Program-made: the position numbers and the translations under genes | Notes under the pieces: generated by a model | What the model was told of the DNA's origin: nothing | Databases searched by the model: none | The model's input: only the letters and a program-made list of their open reading frames with translations | Part shown: in pieces, positions 9,133-16,856 of the stretch | Layout of the letters: every line of letters begins with the position of its first letter | Position numbering within the stretch: the first letter of the stretch is position 1 | DNA from: Rhodosalinus halophilus | GTDB lineage: Bacteria > Pseudomonadota > Alphaproteobacteria > Rhodobacterales > Rhodobacteraceae | Assembly: GCF_003298775.1 (NCBI RefSeq) | Contig: NZ_QNTQ01000009.1 | Span: forward strand, 1-46,718 | Direction of reading: 5' to 3' | Length of the DNA: 46,718 nucleotides

Positions 9133-11537
9133 GCGCGCATGGCCTTTCCTTCGGGGTCGTAGGGAGAGGGCGGGATGACGCGCGCGGCACGCTCCGCCCC
9201 AACGACATGCGTCGTCAGCTCCGTGCCCGGCACCGCAAGTCCGCGATCGAGCATCGCCATCGCCAGCGACTTGCCGACGGTATGGCCATAACCGCCGGAG
9301 GTGACGAACCCCACCCGGCGCCCGTCGTGCCACACGGGCTCGAACCCGCTGGCGTCGGCATCCTCCGCGTCCACCTCGATCGTTGCGATCACCTGCGCGG
9401 GCCCGCCGGCTTCGCGCTCGCACAGCGCCGCCGCGCGGCCGATAAAGTCGCCCTTGTCCCAGTCGATCCATCGGTCGAGCCCGGTCATCGCCGGCGTATA
9501 GCCTTGCGTGAATTCCGCCGACCATATGCCGAAACTCTTCTCGAGCCGCAGCGAGAGCATCGCGTTGAAGCCCACCTCGCGCAGGCCCAGCTCGGCGCCC
9601 GCCTCCAGAAGCGTGCGGCGCAGCGCGACATGCTCCGCTGCGCTGACATGCATCTCGTAGCCCAGTTCGCCCGCGACCGAGAGCCGCCCCACCTTCGCCC
9701 GCGTGAGCCCGATGTCGAAGGTTCCGCAGCCCATGAAGGGCAGCGCGGCCACGTCCCCGTCGGTGGTGCGCTGCACGATGTCGCGCGCGCGCGGCCCCGA
9801 AACGGAGAAGCCGACGATCCGGTCCGACAGGTCGCGCACGGTGACCCCATCCTCCAGGTGGTCGTGAAACCAGCGCATGTGCCATTCGCGCAGGTAGTAG
9901 CTGCCCATGATCCACCAGGTGCCGTCGCCCCAGTTGAATACGGTCAGATCCCCCTTGAGCCGGCCATCGGGCGCCAGCATCGGCGCGAGTCTTGCGCGCC
10001 CCGGCGCCGGAAGCCGCGACGCGAGCAAGCGGTCGAGCCAGGCTTCCGCGCCGGGGCCCGTGATCTCGAAGCGCGAGAACCCGGTGATGTCCAGAAGCCC
10101 CGCCGCCTCGCGCACCGCGCGGCACTCCTCGCCCACGATCGGGAAGGCGTTGGACCGCTTGAGCGTCGGCTTCTCCTCGAATCCGGGTGACGGCGCGAAA
10201 TAGAGCGGCAGTTCCAGCCCGTAGCTCGCGCCCCATCGCGCGCCCGCGGCGGTCATTGCGTCATGCGCCGGCGCCATCTTCAGCGGGCGCCCGGCGGGGA
10301 GCTGTTCGTTCGGATAGGTCATCACGAAGCGGCGGGTGTAGAATTGCCCCGTCGTCTCGCGGATGTAACGTTTGTTGGCGGCATAGTCGCCGTAACGCGC
10401 GACATCCATGCCGAAGACGTCGGCCTCCGGCTCGCCGTGGATCATCCATTCGGCGAGGCTCTTGCCCACGCCGCCGCCCTGCAGGAAGCCCGCCATCACA
10501 GCGCAGGCGCACCAGTAACCGGGCTTGCCGCGCACCGGCCCGACCAGCGGATTGCCGTCGGGCGAGAAGGTAAAGGCCCCGTTGACCCAGTTGCGCACGC
10601 CCGCGGTCTGCAGGACCGGATAGCGTTCGAAGCCTAGCGTCAGTTCGTTCTCGATGCGGTCGGGTTCTTCCTGCAACAGCTCGACCCCGTAGCTCCAGGG
10701 TGCGCCGTCCATCATCCAGTGCTTGTGGTCGATCTCGTAGATGCCCAGCAGCATGCCCTTCTGGTCCTGCCGCATGTAGGTGAAGCCCTCGAGGTCCACG
10801 ACGAGCGGCAGCTCCTTGTCGAGCGCGGCGATCTCCGGAATCGTCTCGGTGAGCAGGTAATGGTGCGCCAGCGGCGAGACGGGCAGCTCGATCCCGGCCA
10901 TGCGGCCCACCTGCTTGGCCCAGAGCCCGGCGGCGTTGACCACGTGTTCGGCCCGGATCGTGCCCTTCTCGGTGACCACCTCCCAGCCGTCCGGCGTCTG
11001 GTTGAGCTCCAGCACGCGGTTGTGCTCGATCACTTCGGCGCCACGCTTCTTCGCCGCACCGGCATAGGCATGCACCGTCCCGGTGGTATCGACGTAGCCC
11101 TCGCGCTCGGCCCACATGCCGCCGAGGATGCCGTGCGTGGACATCACCGGGCACAGCGCGCCCGCCTCCTCCGGCGTGATGAGATGGACATCCTCGATCC
11201 CGATGGACTGGAACACGCGATAGGCCGACTGCAGCCACTCCCACCGGTCCGGCGTCCCTGCCAGCGTCATGCCGCCGGTCATGTGCATGCCGACCGACTG
11301 GCCGGACTCGGCCTCGATCTCGGAGAGCAGATCGATGGTATAGGCCTGCAGCGCGGCGATGTTCGGATCGGCGTTGAGCGCATGGAAACCGCCCGCCGCG
11401 TGCCAGCTCGACCCGGCCGTCAGCACGCTGCGCTCGATGAGGCAGACGTCCGTCCAGCCGAACTTGGCGAGGTGGTAGAGCACCGAGGCGCCGACGACCC
11501 CGCCCCCGATAACCACGACGCGGTAATGCGATTTCAT
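9129..11537 (-). CDS. FAD-dependent oxidoreductase fused to GcvT domain (dimethylglycine/sarcosine dehydrogenase family)
   Basis: This family oxidises N-methyl groups of tertiary or secondary amines and hands the carbon to tetrahydrofolate. The 802-residue product has an N-terminal DAO-type FAD domain with the loop VVIGGGVVGASVLYHLAK (about residues 8-25). The GSSWHAAGG motif follows, whose His46 matches the covalent FAD histidine of dimethylglycine dehydrogenase. An FAO_M-type linker and a GcvT plus GcvT_C folate domain (about residues 430-795, with GFNAMLSLRLEKSFGIW) complete it. It is the first gene of the operon, with a clear ribosome site (GAGGGAGG) before the ATG at 11537. Dimethylglycine is the attractive substrate, but related enzymes act on other methylated amino acids. 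Confidence 0.93.
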   Translation of the reverse strand: MKSHYRVVVIGGGVVGASVLYHLAKFGWTDVCLIERSVLTAGSSWHAAGGFHALNADPNIAALQAYTIDLLSEIEAESGQSVGMHMTGGMTLAGTPDRWEWLQSAYRVFQSIGIEDVHLITPEEAGALCPVMSTHGILGGMWAEREGYVDTTGTVHAYAGAAKKRGAEVIEHNRVLELNQTPDGWEVVTEKGTIRAEHVVNAAGLWAKQVGRMAGIELPVSPLAHHYLLTETIPEIAALDKELPLVVDLEGFTYMRQDQKGMLLGIYEIDHKHWMMDGAPWSYGVELLQEEPDRIENELTLGFERYPVLQTAGVRNWVNGAFTFSPDGNPLVGPVRGKPGYWCACAVMAGFLQGGGVGKSLAEWMIHGEPEADVFGMDVARYGDYAANKRYIRETTGQFYTRRFVMTYPNEQLPAGRPLKMAPAHDAMTAAGARWGASYGLELPLYFAPSPGFEEKPTLKRSNAFPIVGEECRAVREAAGLLDITGFSRFEITGPGAEAWLDRLLASRLPAPGRARLAPMLAPDGRLKGDLTVFNWGDGTWWIMGSYYLREWHMRWFHDHLEDGVTVRDLSDRIVGFSVSGPRARDIVQRTTDGDVAALPFMGCGTFDIGLTRAKVGRLSVAGELGYEMHVSAAEHVALRRTLLEAGAELGLREVGFNAMLSLRLEKSFGIWSAEFTQGYTPAMTGLDRWIDWDKGDFIGRAAALCEREAGGPAQVIATIEVDAEDADASGFEPVWHDGRRVGFVTSGGYGHTVGKSLAMAMLDRGLAVPGTELTTHVVGAERAARVIPPSPYDPEGKAMRA

Positions 11538-11593
11538 GCTGTTCCTCCCTCAAATCCGCCGGTTCGCCCCCCGTGCGCCGCAGCGTAGGAGTA

Positions 11594-11611
11594 TTGAACA
11601 TTTCTGTCCAG
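11594..11611. promoter_or_regulatory. Candidate TetR operator, left copy
   Basis: The 18 bases TTGAACATTTCTGTCCAG form an imperfect palindrome of the type TTGrrCA-N4-TGTCCAr. They lie 57-74 bases upstream of the minus-strand flavoprotein ATG. A closely related palindrome lies 65 bases away. Flanking bases also match in inverted orientation (GTATTG here, CAATAC at the other copy). Operator identity is inferred from symmetry, pairing and the TetR gene in the operon. Confidence 0.55.
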
Positions 11612-11630
11612 AGCGACGACCGTGACGGGA

Positions 11631-11659
11631 TTGACGCAACAGACGGCATCGGGAATCAT
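11631..11659 (+). promoter_or_regulatory. Candidate sigma-70 type promoter for the solute-binding protein gene
   Basis: TTGACG (11631-11636) and AATCAT (11654-11659) are separated by 17 bases, matching five and four of six consensus positions. The right palindrome begins at 11659, directly over the end of the -10 box and the expected start point, where a repressor would block it. The ATG at 11719 lies about 60 bases further on. Confidence 0.4.
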
Positions 11660-11676
11660 TGGGCAATAATGTCCAA
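11659..11676. promoter_or_regulatory. Candidate TetR operator, right copy
   Basis: The 18 bases TTGGGCAATAATGTCCAA are a near-perfect palindrome (TTGG-n-CA-w-TA-w-TG-n-CCAA). They share the TGTCCA arm and the outer CAATAC/GTATTG flank with the left copy. The position over the predicted start of the divergent solute-binding protein gene suggests that both operons are controlled together. Confidence 0.6.
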
Positions 11677-11718
11677 TACACGTCCGGAAGGACCGGGCGG
11701 CACACGGGGAGGACCACC

Positions 11719-13341
11719 ATGACCAGACGACTTCATCCGGGCGCGAAGCTCTTCGCGCGCGAATACAGGGCCGGGCTGATCGGCCGGCGCGAGTTCCTGT
11801 CGCGCGCGACCATGCTGGGGGTTTCGGCCGGCGCCGCCTATTCCATGATCGGCCTGACGATGCCCACGCCGGCCCGCGCCCAGCCGGTGCGCGGCGGCAC
11901 CCTACGCCTGAACATGGAGACCAAGGCGCTCAAGGATCCGCGGACCTGGGACTGGACGGAATACGCCAACTTTTGTCGCGGCTGGCTCGACTATCTCACC
12001 AACTTCAACCGCGACGGCACGGTGACCGGCGTGCTTTGCGAAAGCTGGGAGGCCAACGACGACGCCACCGAATACGTCCTGAACCTGCGCCGCGGCGTCA
12101 CCTGGAACAACGGCGATGCCTTCACCGCCGAGGATGTGGCACACAACTTCGCGCTCTGGGCGGACGGCACGCTCGACGGCAACTCAATGGCGACCCGCGT
12201 GGCCGCGCTGCAGGATCCCGAGACGAAGCAACTCCGCGACGGTGCCGTCGAGATCCTCGACGACCACACCCTGCGGCTGCGCCTGTCCAATTCCGACATC
12301 GCGCTGATGGCGGCACTGTCGGACTACCCGGCCGCCGTCATGCATCGAAGCTACACCGGCGGCGACCCCAGCGAGAATCCGATCGGCACCGGCGCCTATC
12401 TGCCAGAGGTCAACGAGGTGGGCGTCCGTCAGGTTCTGGTGCGCAATCCCGACCACGACTATTGGCGCGAGGGCGGCTGGCTCGACCGGATCGAGTTCAT
12501 CGACCTTGGCACCGATCAGGCCGCCGTCCTCGCGGCGGCGGACGGCGGCGAGATCGATCTGACCTACCGCACGGACGGCGATTTCGTCGATGCGCTCGAC
12601 GCGATCGGCTGGCAGTCGTCCGAGGTCGTCACGGCGAACACCCTCGTCGTGCGCTTCCACCAGGCGGCCGCGCCCTACGACAATCGGGAGGTGCGCCGGG
12701 CCTTTCAGATGGCGGTGAGCAACGACAACGTGCTCGAACTGGCGATCGGCGGCCTGGGCCTCGTGGGCGAGAACCACCATGTCTGCCCGATCCACCCGGA
12801 ATACGCCGAGTTGCCGTCGCCCCCGCACGAGCCGGCGCGCACCGCCGAGATGCTCGAGGCCGCGGGCCACGCGGACACCGAGTTCGAACTCATCTCGCTC
12901 GACACCGAGTGGCAGAAGAACACCTGTGACGCGGTGGCGGCGCAACTGCGCGACGCGGGGGTAGACGTCAAGCGCACCATCCTTCCGGGCGCGACCTTCT
13001 GGAACGACTGGACGAAGTATCCCTTCTCGGCCACCGAGTGGGGGCCGCGCCCGCTGGGTGTCCAGGTGCTGGCGCTGGCCTACAAGTCCGGCGTTCCGTG
13101 GAACGAGACGGCCTTCGCCAACGCGGAGTTCGACAGCCTGCTCGACGAGGCGATGGCCATCGCCGACGCGGACCGGCGCCGCGAGATCATGGCCAGGCTC
13201 CAAGAAATCCTTCAGGACGAGGGGGTGATGATCCAAGCCTACTGGCGGTCGGTATTCAACCACTCGAACGGCAAGTTCGCGAATGTCGAGATTCACCCCT
13301 TCTATCAACTCGACCTGCACGACATACACCTGAAGGGGTGA
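11719..13341 (+). CDS. Tat-exported ABC transporter substrate-binding protein, family 5
   Basis: This is a periplasmic binding protein of the peptide/opine/nickel (SBP_bac_5) family. The 540-residue product has a twin-arginine signal (GRREFLSRATMLGVSAG, about residues 22-38) ending near TPARAQP, then the two-lobed domain with typical blocks (YVLNLRRGVTWNNGDAFTAEDVAHN; YLPEVNEVGVRQVLVRNPDHDYW). The ATG at 11719 has a GGGGAGG ribosome site; an upstream in-frame start would precede the Tat signal with unrelated residues and lie over the palindrome. It is divergent from the demethylation operon and shares its operators. No permease or ATPase gene follows, so the importer partners must be elsewhere. 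A methylated amine or its peptide-like derivative is a plausible ligand, by context only. Confidence 0.9.
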   Translation: MTRRLHPGAKLFAREYRAGLIGRREFLSRATMLGVSAGAAYSMIGLTMPTPARAQPVRGGTLRLNMETKALKDPRTWDWTEYANFCRGWLDYLTNFNRDGTVTGVLCESWEANDDATEYVLNLRRGVTWNNGDAFTAEDVAHNFALWADGTLDGNSMATRVAALQDPETKQLRDGAVEILDDHTLRLRLSNSDIALMAALSDYPAAVMHRSYTGGDPSENPIGTGAYLPEVNEVGVRQVLVRNPDHDYWREGGWLDRIEFIDLGTDQAAVLAAADGGEIDLTYRTDGDFVDALDAIGWQSSEVVTANTLVVRFHQAAAPYDNREVRRAFQMAVSNDNVLELAIGGLGLVGENHHVCPIHPEYAELPSPPHEPARTAEMLEAAGHADTEFELISLDTEWQKNTCDAVAAQLRDAGVDVKRTILPGATFWNDWTKYPFSATEWGPRPLGVQVLALAYKSGVPWNETAFANAEFDSLLDEAMAIADADRRREIMARLQEILQDEGVMIQAYWRSVFNHSNGKFANVEIHPFYQLDLHDIHLKG

Positions 13342-13766
13342 GCGTCGCGCCGGCCGAGCATCCACCAGCACCGGCAGCGCCAGCAAGGCGGCGGCGGAGG
13401 TCGGGTAATGGCCCGTTGTCCGGCTCCGCCGCCAGTTGGCGCTTCGGCGCGACACGCTCCCTTTCCCGCCCGGCCTTGATGCCGGTTCTGTCGATCAGCC
13501 GGCGCCGGGGGCCTTGCGGCCCGCGGCAAGAGATACCGACAGCCAACGCCGTCTCCCGGCAGGGGCTACCTTAGCCCGGCACCGCCCCATTTAGGCTGTG
13601 ATGCGCAATGGCCGCCCATCGCCCGGCATGCAGGCATTGGCTTCCGGCACTCCTGCACCCGCAACCAACGGAGCGCGAGGACACACTTGAACCGCTCCGC
13701 GCCGTCCCCTGCCCGCGCGGATATTCTTTCGCTCGACAGTGTTCCGCCGGAGGAGGGCGCGGCGGG
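13342..13766. other. 425-base gene-free stretch with possible transposase remnant
   Basis: This stretch lies between the solute-binding protein gene and the convergent HIT gene. No intact gene is visible. One minus-strand frame at 13439-13498 reads like a decayed IS5-type transposase block; see that entry. No terminator with a T-tract was found after the binding-protein gene. Confidence 0.5.
13439..13498 (-). pseudogene. Possible remnant of an IS5-family transposase
   Basis: Read on the minus strand, this short stretch encodes LIDRTGIKAGRERERVAPKR, which resembles the LIDSTGIKAEGEGEW-ARKHG block of IS5-type DDE transposases, including the motif around the first catalytic Asp. Only about 20 residues can be matched, the key EGEGEW is altered, and no terminal repeats or flanking duplication are seen. 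It is offered as a faint trace, not an element. Confidence 0.25.
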
Positions 13767-14150
13767 TCAGCCCCGCCGCATGATCATCGGCCCGAGCCGC
13801 CCACCGGCGAAGATGTGGACATGCAGATGGGGCACCTCCTGGTTGGCGTCGGCCCCGGCGTTCGCCAGCAGCCGGTAGCCCGCCCCCTCGGCGCCCGGCG
13901 CCACCCCCAGCTTGCGGCAGACCTCGCCCACCGTGCGGGTGAAATCGACGATCTCCGCGTCGGAGGCTTCGGTGGCGAAATGGTCGTAGTTGACGTAGGC
14001 GCCCTTGGGAATCACCAGCACATGCACCGGCGCCTGCGGATTGATGTCCTCGAAGGCGAGGCTGTGCTCTGTCTCCATCACGGTCTTGTTGGGGATCTCG
14101 CCCCGCAAAATCCTGGCGAAGACATTTTGATCGTCGTAGCTGTAGCCCAT
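13767..14150 (-). CDS. HIT-family nucleotide-binding protein
   Basis: Histidine-triad proteins of the HINT type hydrolyse nucleoside phosphoramidates and related adenylates. The 127-residue product starts MGYSYDDQNVFARILRGEIP and carries the triad HLHVHIF with His108, His110 and His112 near the C-terminus, as usual. The ATG at 14150 is preferred because AGGGAG lies just before it; a TTG at 14165 would overlap the upstream gene. It follows the glycosyltransferase gene by 11 bases on the same strand, so the two are probably co-transcribed, although the pairing has no obvious functional meaning. Confidence 0.92.
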   Translation of the reverse strand: MGYSYDDQNVFARILRGEIPNKTVMETEHSLAFEDINPQAPVHVLVIPKGAYVNYDHFATEASDAEIVDFTRTVGEVCRKLGVAPGAEGAGYRLLANAGADANQEVPHLHVHIFAGGRLGPMIMRRG

Positions 14151-14161
14151 CCGGCGCTCCC

Positions 14162-15739
14162 TCAATCGGCGAAGAGATGGTCGGTCTGCGCGATCTCTAG
14201 CGCCTTGTCCGGGCCGAGGCCAAGGAATTCGGCGAGCGGCGCAGCGTTGGCCTCGGGCGAGTCGATCTCGCGCAGGCGCAGGTGGTTGGCGAAGCCTGCG
14301 TCGCGGATGCGGTCGCTCTCCAGCGCCATCTCGTTACGGATCGTCGGCAGCAGGCGCGCGAGCGTCTCCGGCGGCGTCCGCGCCCCGGCGAGGCCCACCC
14401 GCATCGCGTGGCCGATCAGGTATTCGTCGGTGAACTGGCACTCGATCTCCAAAAGCCGCGTGACGGAGCGGTCGCCGCAGAAGTCCTGCAGAAGGTCGAG
14501 GTTGGCGGGATCGAGGCAGATCACCATCCGGTCGGCCCCGAAATGCTCGAAAAGCATGCGCAAGAGCGCGCGACGGTGGCGGTGGCGCTTGCCCATGGTG
14601 GCCTCGATGCCGCCCAGGTCGGGCAGCTCCGTCGCTTTCTCGTTGAAGAGATACTCGACGCAGGGAATGTTCGTCATCTGACGGATGCGCTCCAGCAGCC
14701 GCTTCGCCACATGCCACTTCTTGCAGACGACGATCAGCAGTTCGCGCTCGCGTCCGAGCGAGCTTTCCGTCTCCCAGAAGCGCGGCGCGAAGCGGCGACC
14801 GATCCGGCCCCGCTCCGTCAGGAAGTGATAGAGGCTCGCCCCTTCGTTCGATATCTGGAACTGCGTGCCCTGCGAGGCATAGAGCAGGCCCAGCCGGCGC
14901 TTGAGATCCTGCGCCTCGGGGCTGACCTTGCGGGCGAAGAGCGCGTCCTGGCTGAGCAGCAGGTCGTAGTGGTCGTTGTAGAAGACGACCGGCATCCCGT
15001 AGTCCGAGAACAGCAGGAAGGTCAGCGTCCGGTTCTCGATCTCGGTCTCGGGGACCAGATGGCGCACGAGCGTCTGGAAGAACGTCTCGTCGGGGATCCA
15101 GGTCGTGCGGAAGAATCGCACCACATCGGGCCGCTCCGCGATGAAATCGAGGATCATCTCGATGGTGCGGCGGCGCAGACACCACCACTGGCTGCCGATC
15201 ATCACCTGGAGGTCGCGCGGGATCTCGCGCTCGAGCCCCAGTCGCTTCTGCCACTCGAGCGACGCGTAGAACCACGCCTTTCGCCGCCGTTCGTTGAAGA
15301 AGTGCCGGTAGATCAGCCGCTCTTCCCTCAGCCCCGTCTTGATCCAGTCCGAGGCGAAGAAATCGAAGCTCTCGATGTAATCGCGATCCTGCGCGTCGAG
15401 GAAGGCATGTGCGTATTCGGCCGACTTGATCGCCATGCAGTCGCCCGAGAGCAGGTAGAAATGCGTGGCCTCGGGAAAGGCCGCGACGGCCGCGCGCACC
15501 GCCTCCAGCGTGGCCGAGACGAGCGACCATTCCCCCCATCCGCATTTCACGCGTCGGCGGACAAAGGTCACGTTGGGATTGGGGTCGAGCTCGGAGCGGA
15601 TCCGCCTGTAATGCGCCGGATCGGCGCGGGCGTCGAGATGGATCGCCATGTAGTCGCCGGCCGTCGTCAGGCGCTGCGCCTGCTTGATCACCGCCTCGGG
15701 ATCCTTGTGGCAGAGAAGTATGAAGGCGATCCTGGCCAT
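14162..15739 (-). CDS. GT14-like glycosyltransferase (core-2/I-branching, xylosyltransferase type) with DUF5928-type C-terminus
   Basis: The 525-residue product starts MARIAFILLCHKDPEAV and has the 'Branch' GT14 domain in its first half (YMAIHLDARADP, VKCGWGEWSLVSATLEAV, FYLLSGDCMAIKS, about residues 30-130). Eukaryotic relatives are beta-1,6-N-acetylglucosaminyltransferases and peptide O-xylosyltransferases. The second half resembles the DUF5928 region attached to such enzymes in Rhodobacterales. No signal peptide or membrane segment is evident, so a cytoplasmic role in glycan assembly is likely. A GTG at 15796 would add 19 residues without family support. It is divergent from a sulfotransferase gene 170 bases away, suggesting a shared product. 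Donor and acceptor cannot be read from sequence. Confidence 0.82.
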   Translation of the reverse strand: MARIAFILLCHKDPEAVIKQAQRLTTAGDYMAIHLDARADPAHYRRIRSELDPNPNVTFVRRRVKCGWGEWSLVSATLEAVRAAVAAFPEATHFYLLSGDCMAIKSAEYAHAFLDAQDRDYIESFDFFASDWIKTGLREERLIYRHFFNERRRKAWFYASLEWQKRLGLEREIPRDLQVMIGSQWWCLRRRTIEMILDFIAERPDVVRFFRTTWIPDETFFQTLVRHLVPETEIENRTLTFLLFSDYGMPVVFYNDHYDLLLSQDALFARKVSPEAQDLKRRLGLLYASQGTQFQISNEGASLYHFLTERGRIGRRFAPRFWETESSLGRERELLIVVCKKWHVAKRLLERIRQMTNIPCVEYLFNEKATELPDLGGIEATMGKRHRHRRALLRMLFEHFGADRMVICLDPANLDLLQDFCGDRSVTRLLEIECQFTDEYLIGHAMRVGLAGARTPPETLARLLPTIRNEMALESDRIRDAGFANHLRLREIDSPEANAAPLAEFLGLGPDKALEIAQTDHLFAD

Positions 15740-15909
15740 GCGCTGTGCGGTCTGCTCTCCGGTCCTCGCCGACGATTCTGCCCCGTGGGACGTCACGGCC
15801 GCCTTAAAATCGGCCTTTTCTTGGTCTTTACCCTCTGACTATATGTTGACCAAGCAGAACCGGCCCGCGCAACCGCACGAGGGCCGGCAGCCACAGGCAG
15901 GGCAGCGAC

Positions 15910-16728
15910 ATGGGCTTTCCGGGCACCTGGATGACCGAGAGCGAGAGCACGGTCTATCGCGTCGTGCCCAAATGCGCCTGCTCGACCATCGGGCAGATCC
16001 TCTACTACTCCGATCACGGCCGCTTTTTCGACGGCGACATCCACGACGCCAGCGAGGGCCTGCACAAATGGGCGCGCGACGAGAGCAAGCCGCTCATCAC
16101 CGCGAACGTCAAGACGCACAGCGCCTTCGCCTTCACCGCGGTGCGCAACCCGTATTCGCGCATCCTGTCGAGCTTCTTCGACAAGATCTGCGGCATACAG
16201 CGCAACGGCAAGCGCTACCGCGGTAACCTCGTGCCGCTGCTGATCCAGAAATACGGCATCGAGGTCGGCGGGCCCGAGGGCAAGGAAGAGTTCGACCAGA
16301 TCCGAAGTTTCCGCCGCTTCCTGCTCTTCGCGCGCGACACGATCCGCTGGAAGCGGCCGATGGAGGCGGACATCCACTGGTCCTCGGTCGCGGGCCATGT
16401 CTCGACCTTCATCGTCAACGGCGGCCGCTACGACCACATCTTCTGGACCGAGAAATTCGACGAGGGCATGCAGAGGGTGCTCGACTCGATCGAGACGCGC
16501 CATCGGATCGATCTGGCGCAGATCCCGCGCTTCAACGAAAGTGCCGGGCACGGTCCGAAGCGGGCGCATCCTGTCGAGGACTATTTCGACGACCTGTCGA
16601 TGCATCTCGTCTACGAGATCTACAAGCGCGACTTCGAGCTGTTCCGGTACGACTTCGAGAACCCGGCCAACCGGATGCCCACTGGCGAAATCGACCTGGA
16701 CGAAGTGCACGCCAAGCTGGGCGACTGA
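15910..16728 (+). CDS. Sulfotransferase family 2 protein (carbohydrate sulfotransferase type)
   Basis: Family 2 sulfotransferases move sulfate from PAPS to sugar hydroxyls. The 272-residue product shows the 5'-phosphosulfate loop VPKCACSTI (Lys21) and the 3'-phosphate binding block AVRNPYSRILSSF (Arg79, Ser87), with HIFWTEKFDEGM later. The fold resembles chondroitin/HNK-type sulfotransferases. No signal peptide is visible, so it should act in the cytoplasm before export of the glycan. The ATG at 15910 follows GGCAGGGCAGCGAC. It is divergent from the GT14-like glycosyltransferase gene, and the two probably make or decorate the same surface polysaccharide. Confidence 0.88.
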   Translation: MGFPGTWMTESESTVYRVVPKCACSTIGQILYYSDHGRFFDGDIHDASEGLHKWARDESKPLITANVKTHSAFAFTAVRNPYSRILSSFFDKICGIQRNGKRYRGNLVPLLIQKYGIEVGGPEGKEEFDQIRSFRRFLLFARDTIRWKRPMEADIHWSSVAGHVSTFIVNGGRYDHIFWTEKFDEGMQRVLDSIETRHRIDLAQIPRFNESAGHGPKRAHPVEDYFDDLSMHLVYEIYKRDFELFRYDFENPANRMPTGEIDLDEVHAKLGD

Positions 16729-16752
16729 GCCGGGGCGCGACCGGCGCGACGG

Positions 16753-16772
16753 TTTTGTGAAGCTTTCGTGAA
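16753..16772. promoter_or_regulatory. Direct repeat with 11-base period upstream of the pstB-like gene (Pho-box-like)
   Basis: TTTTGTGAA (16753-16761) and TTTCGTGAA (16764-16772) repeat with an 11-base period, about 85-104 bases before the ATG. PhoB/PhoP sites are direct repeats of this period, but the match to the enteric CTGTCAT half-site is poor. It is a regulatory candidate only. Confidence 0.28.
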
Positions 16773-16856
16773 ATCTTGCGCGGCATGATGCAGATCAAGC
16801 TTCCCGCCGGGGACCGGCGCCATCCTTTCGCGTGACAGCGCGAATGGAGGTTCATC

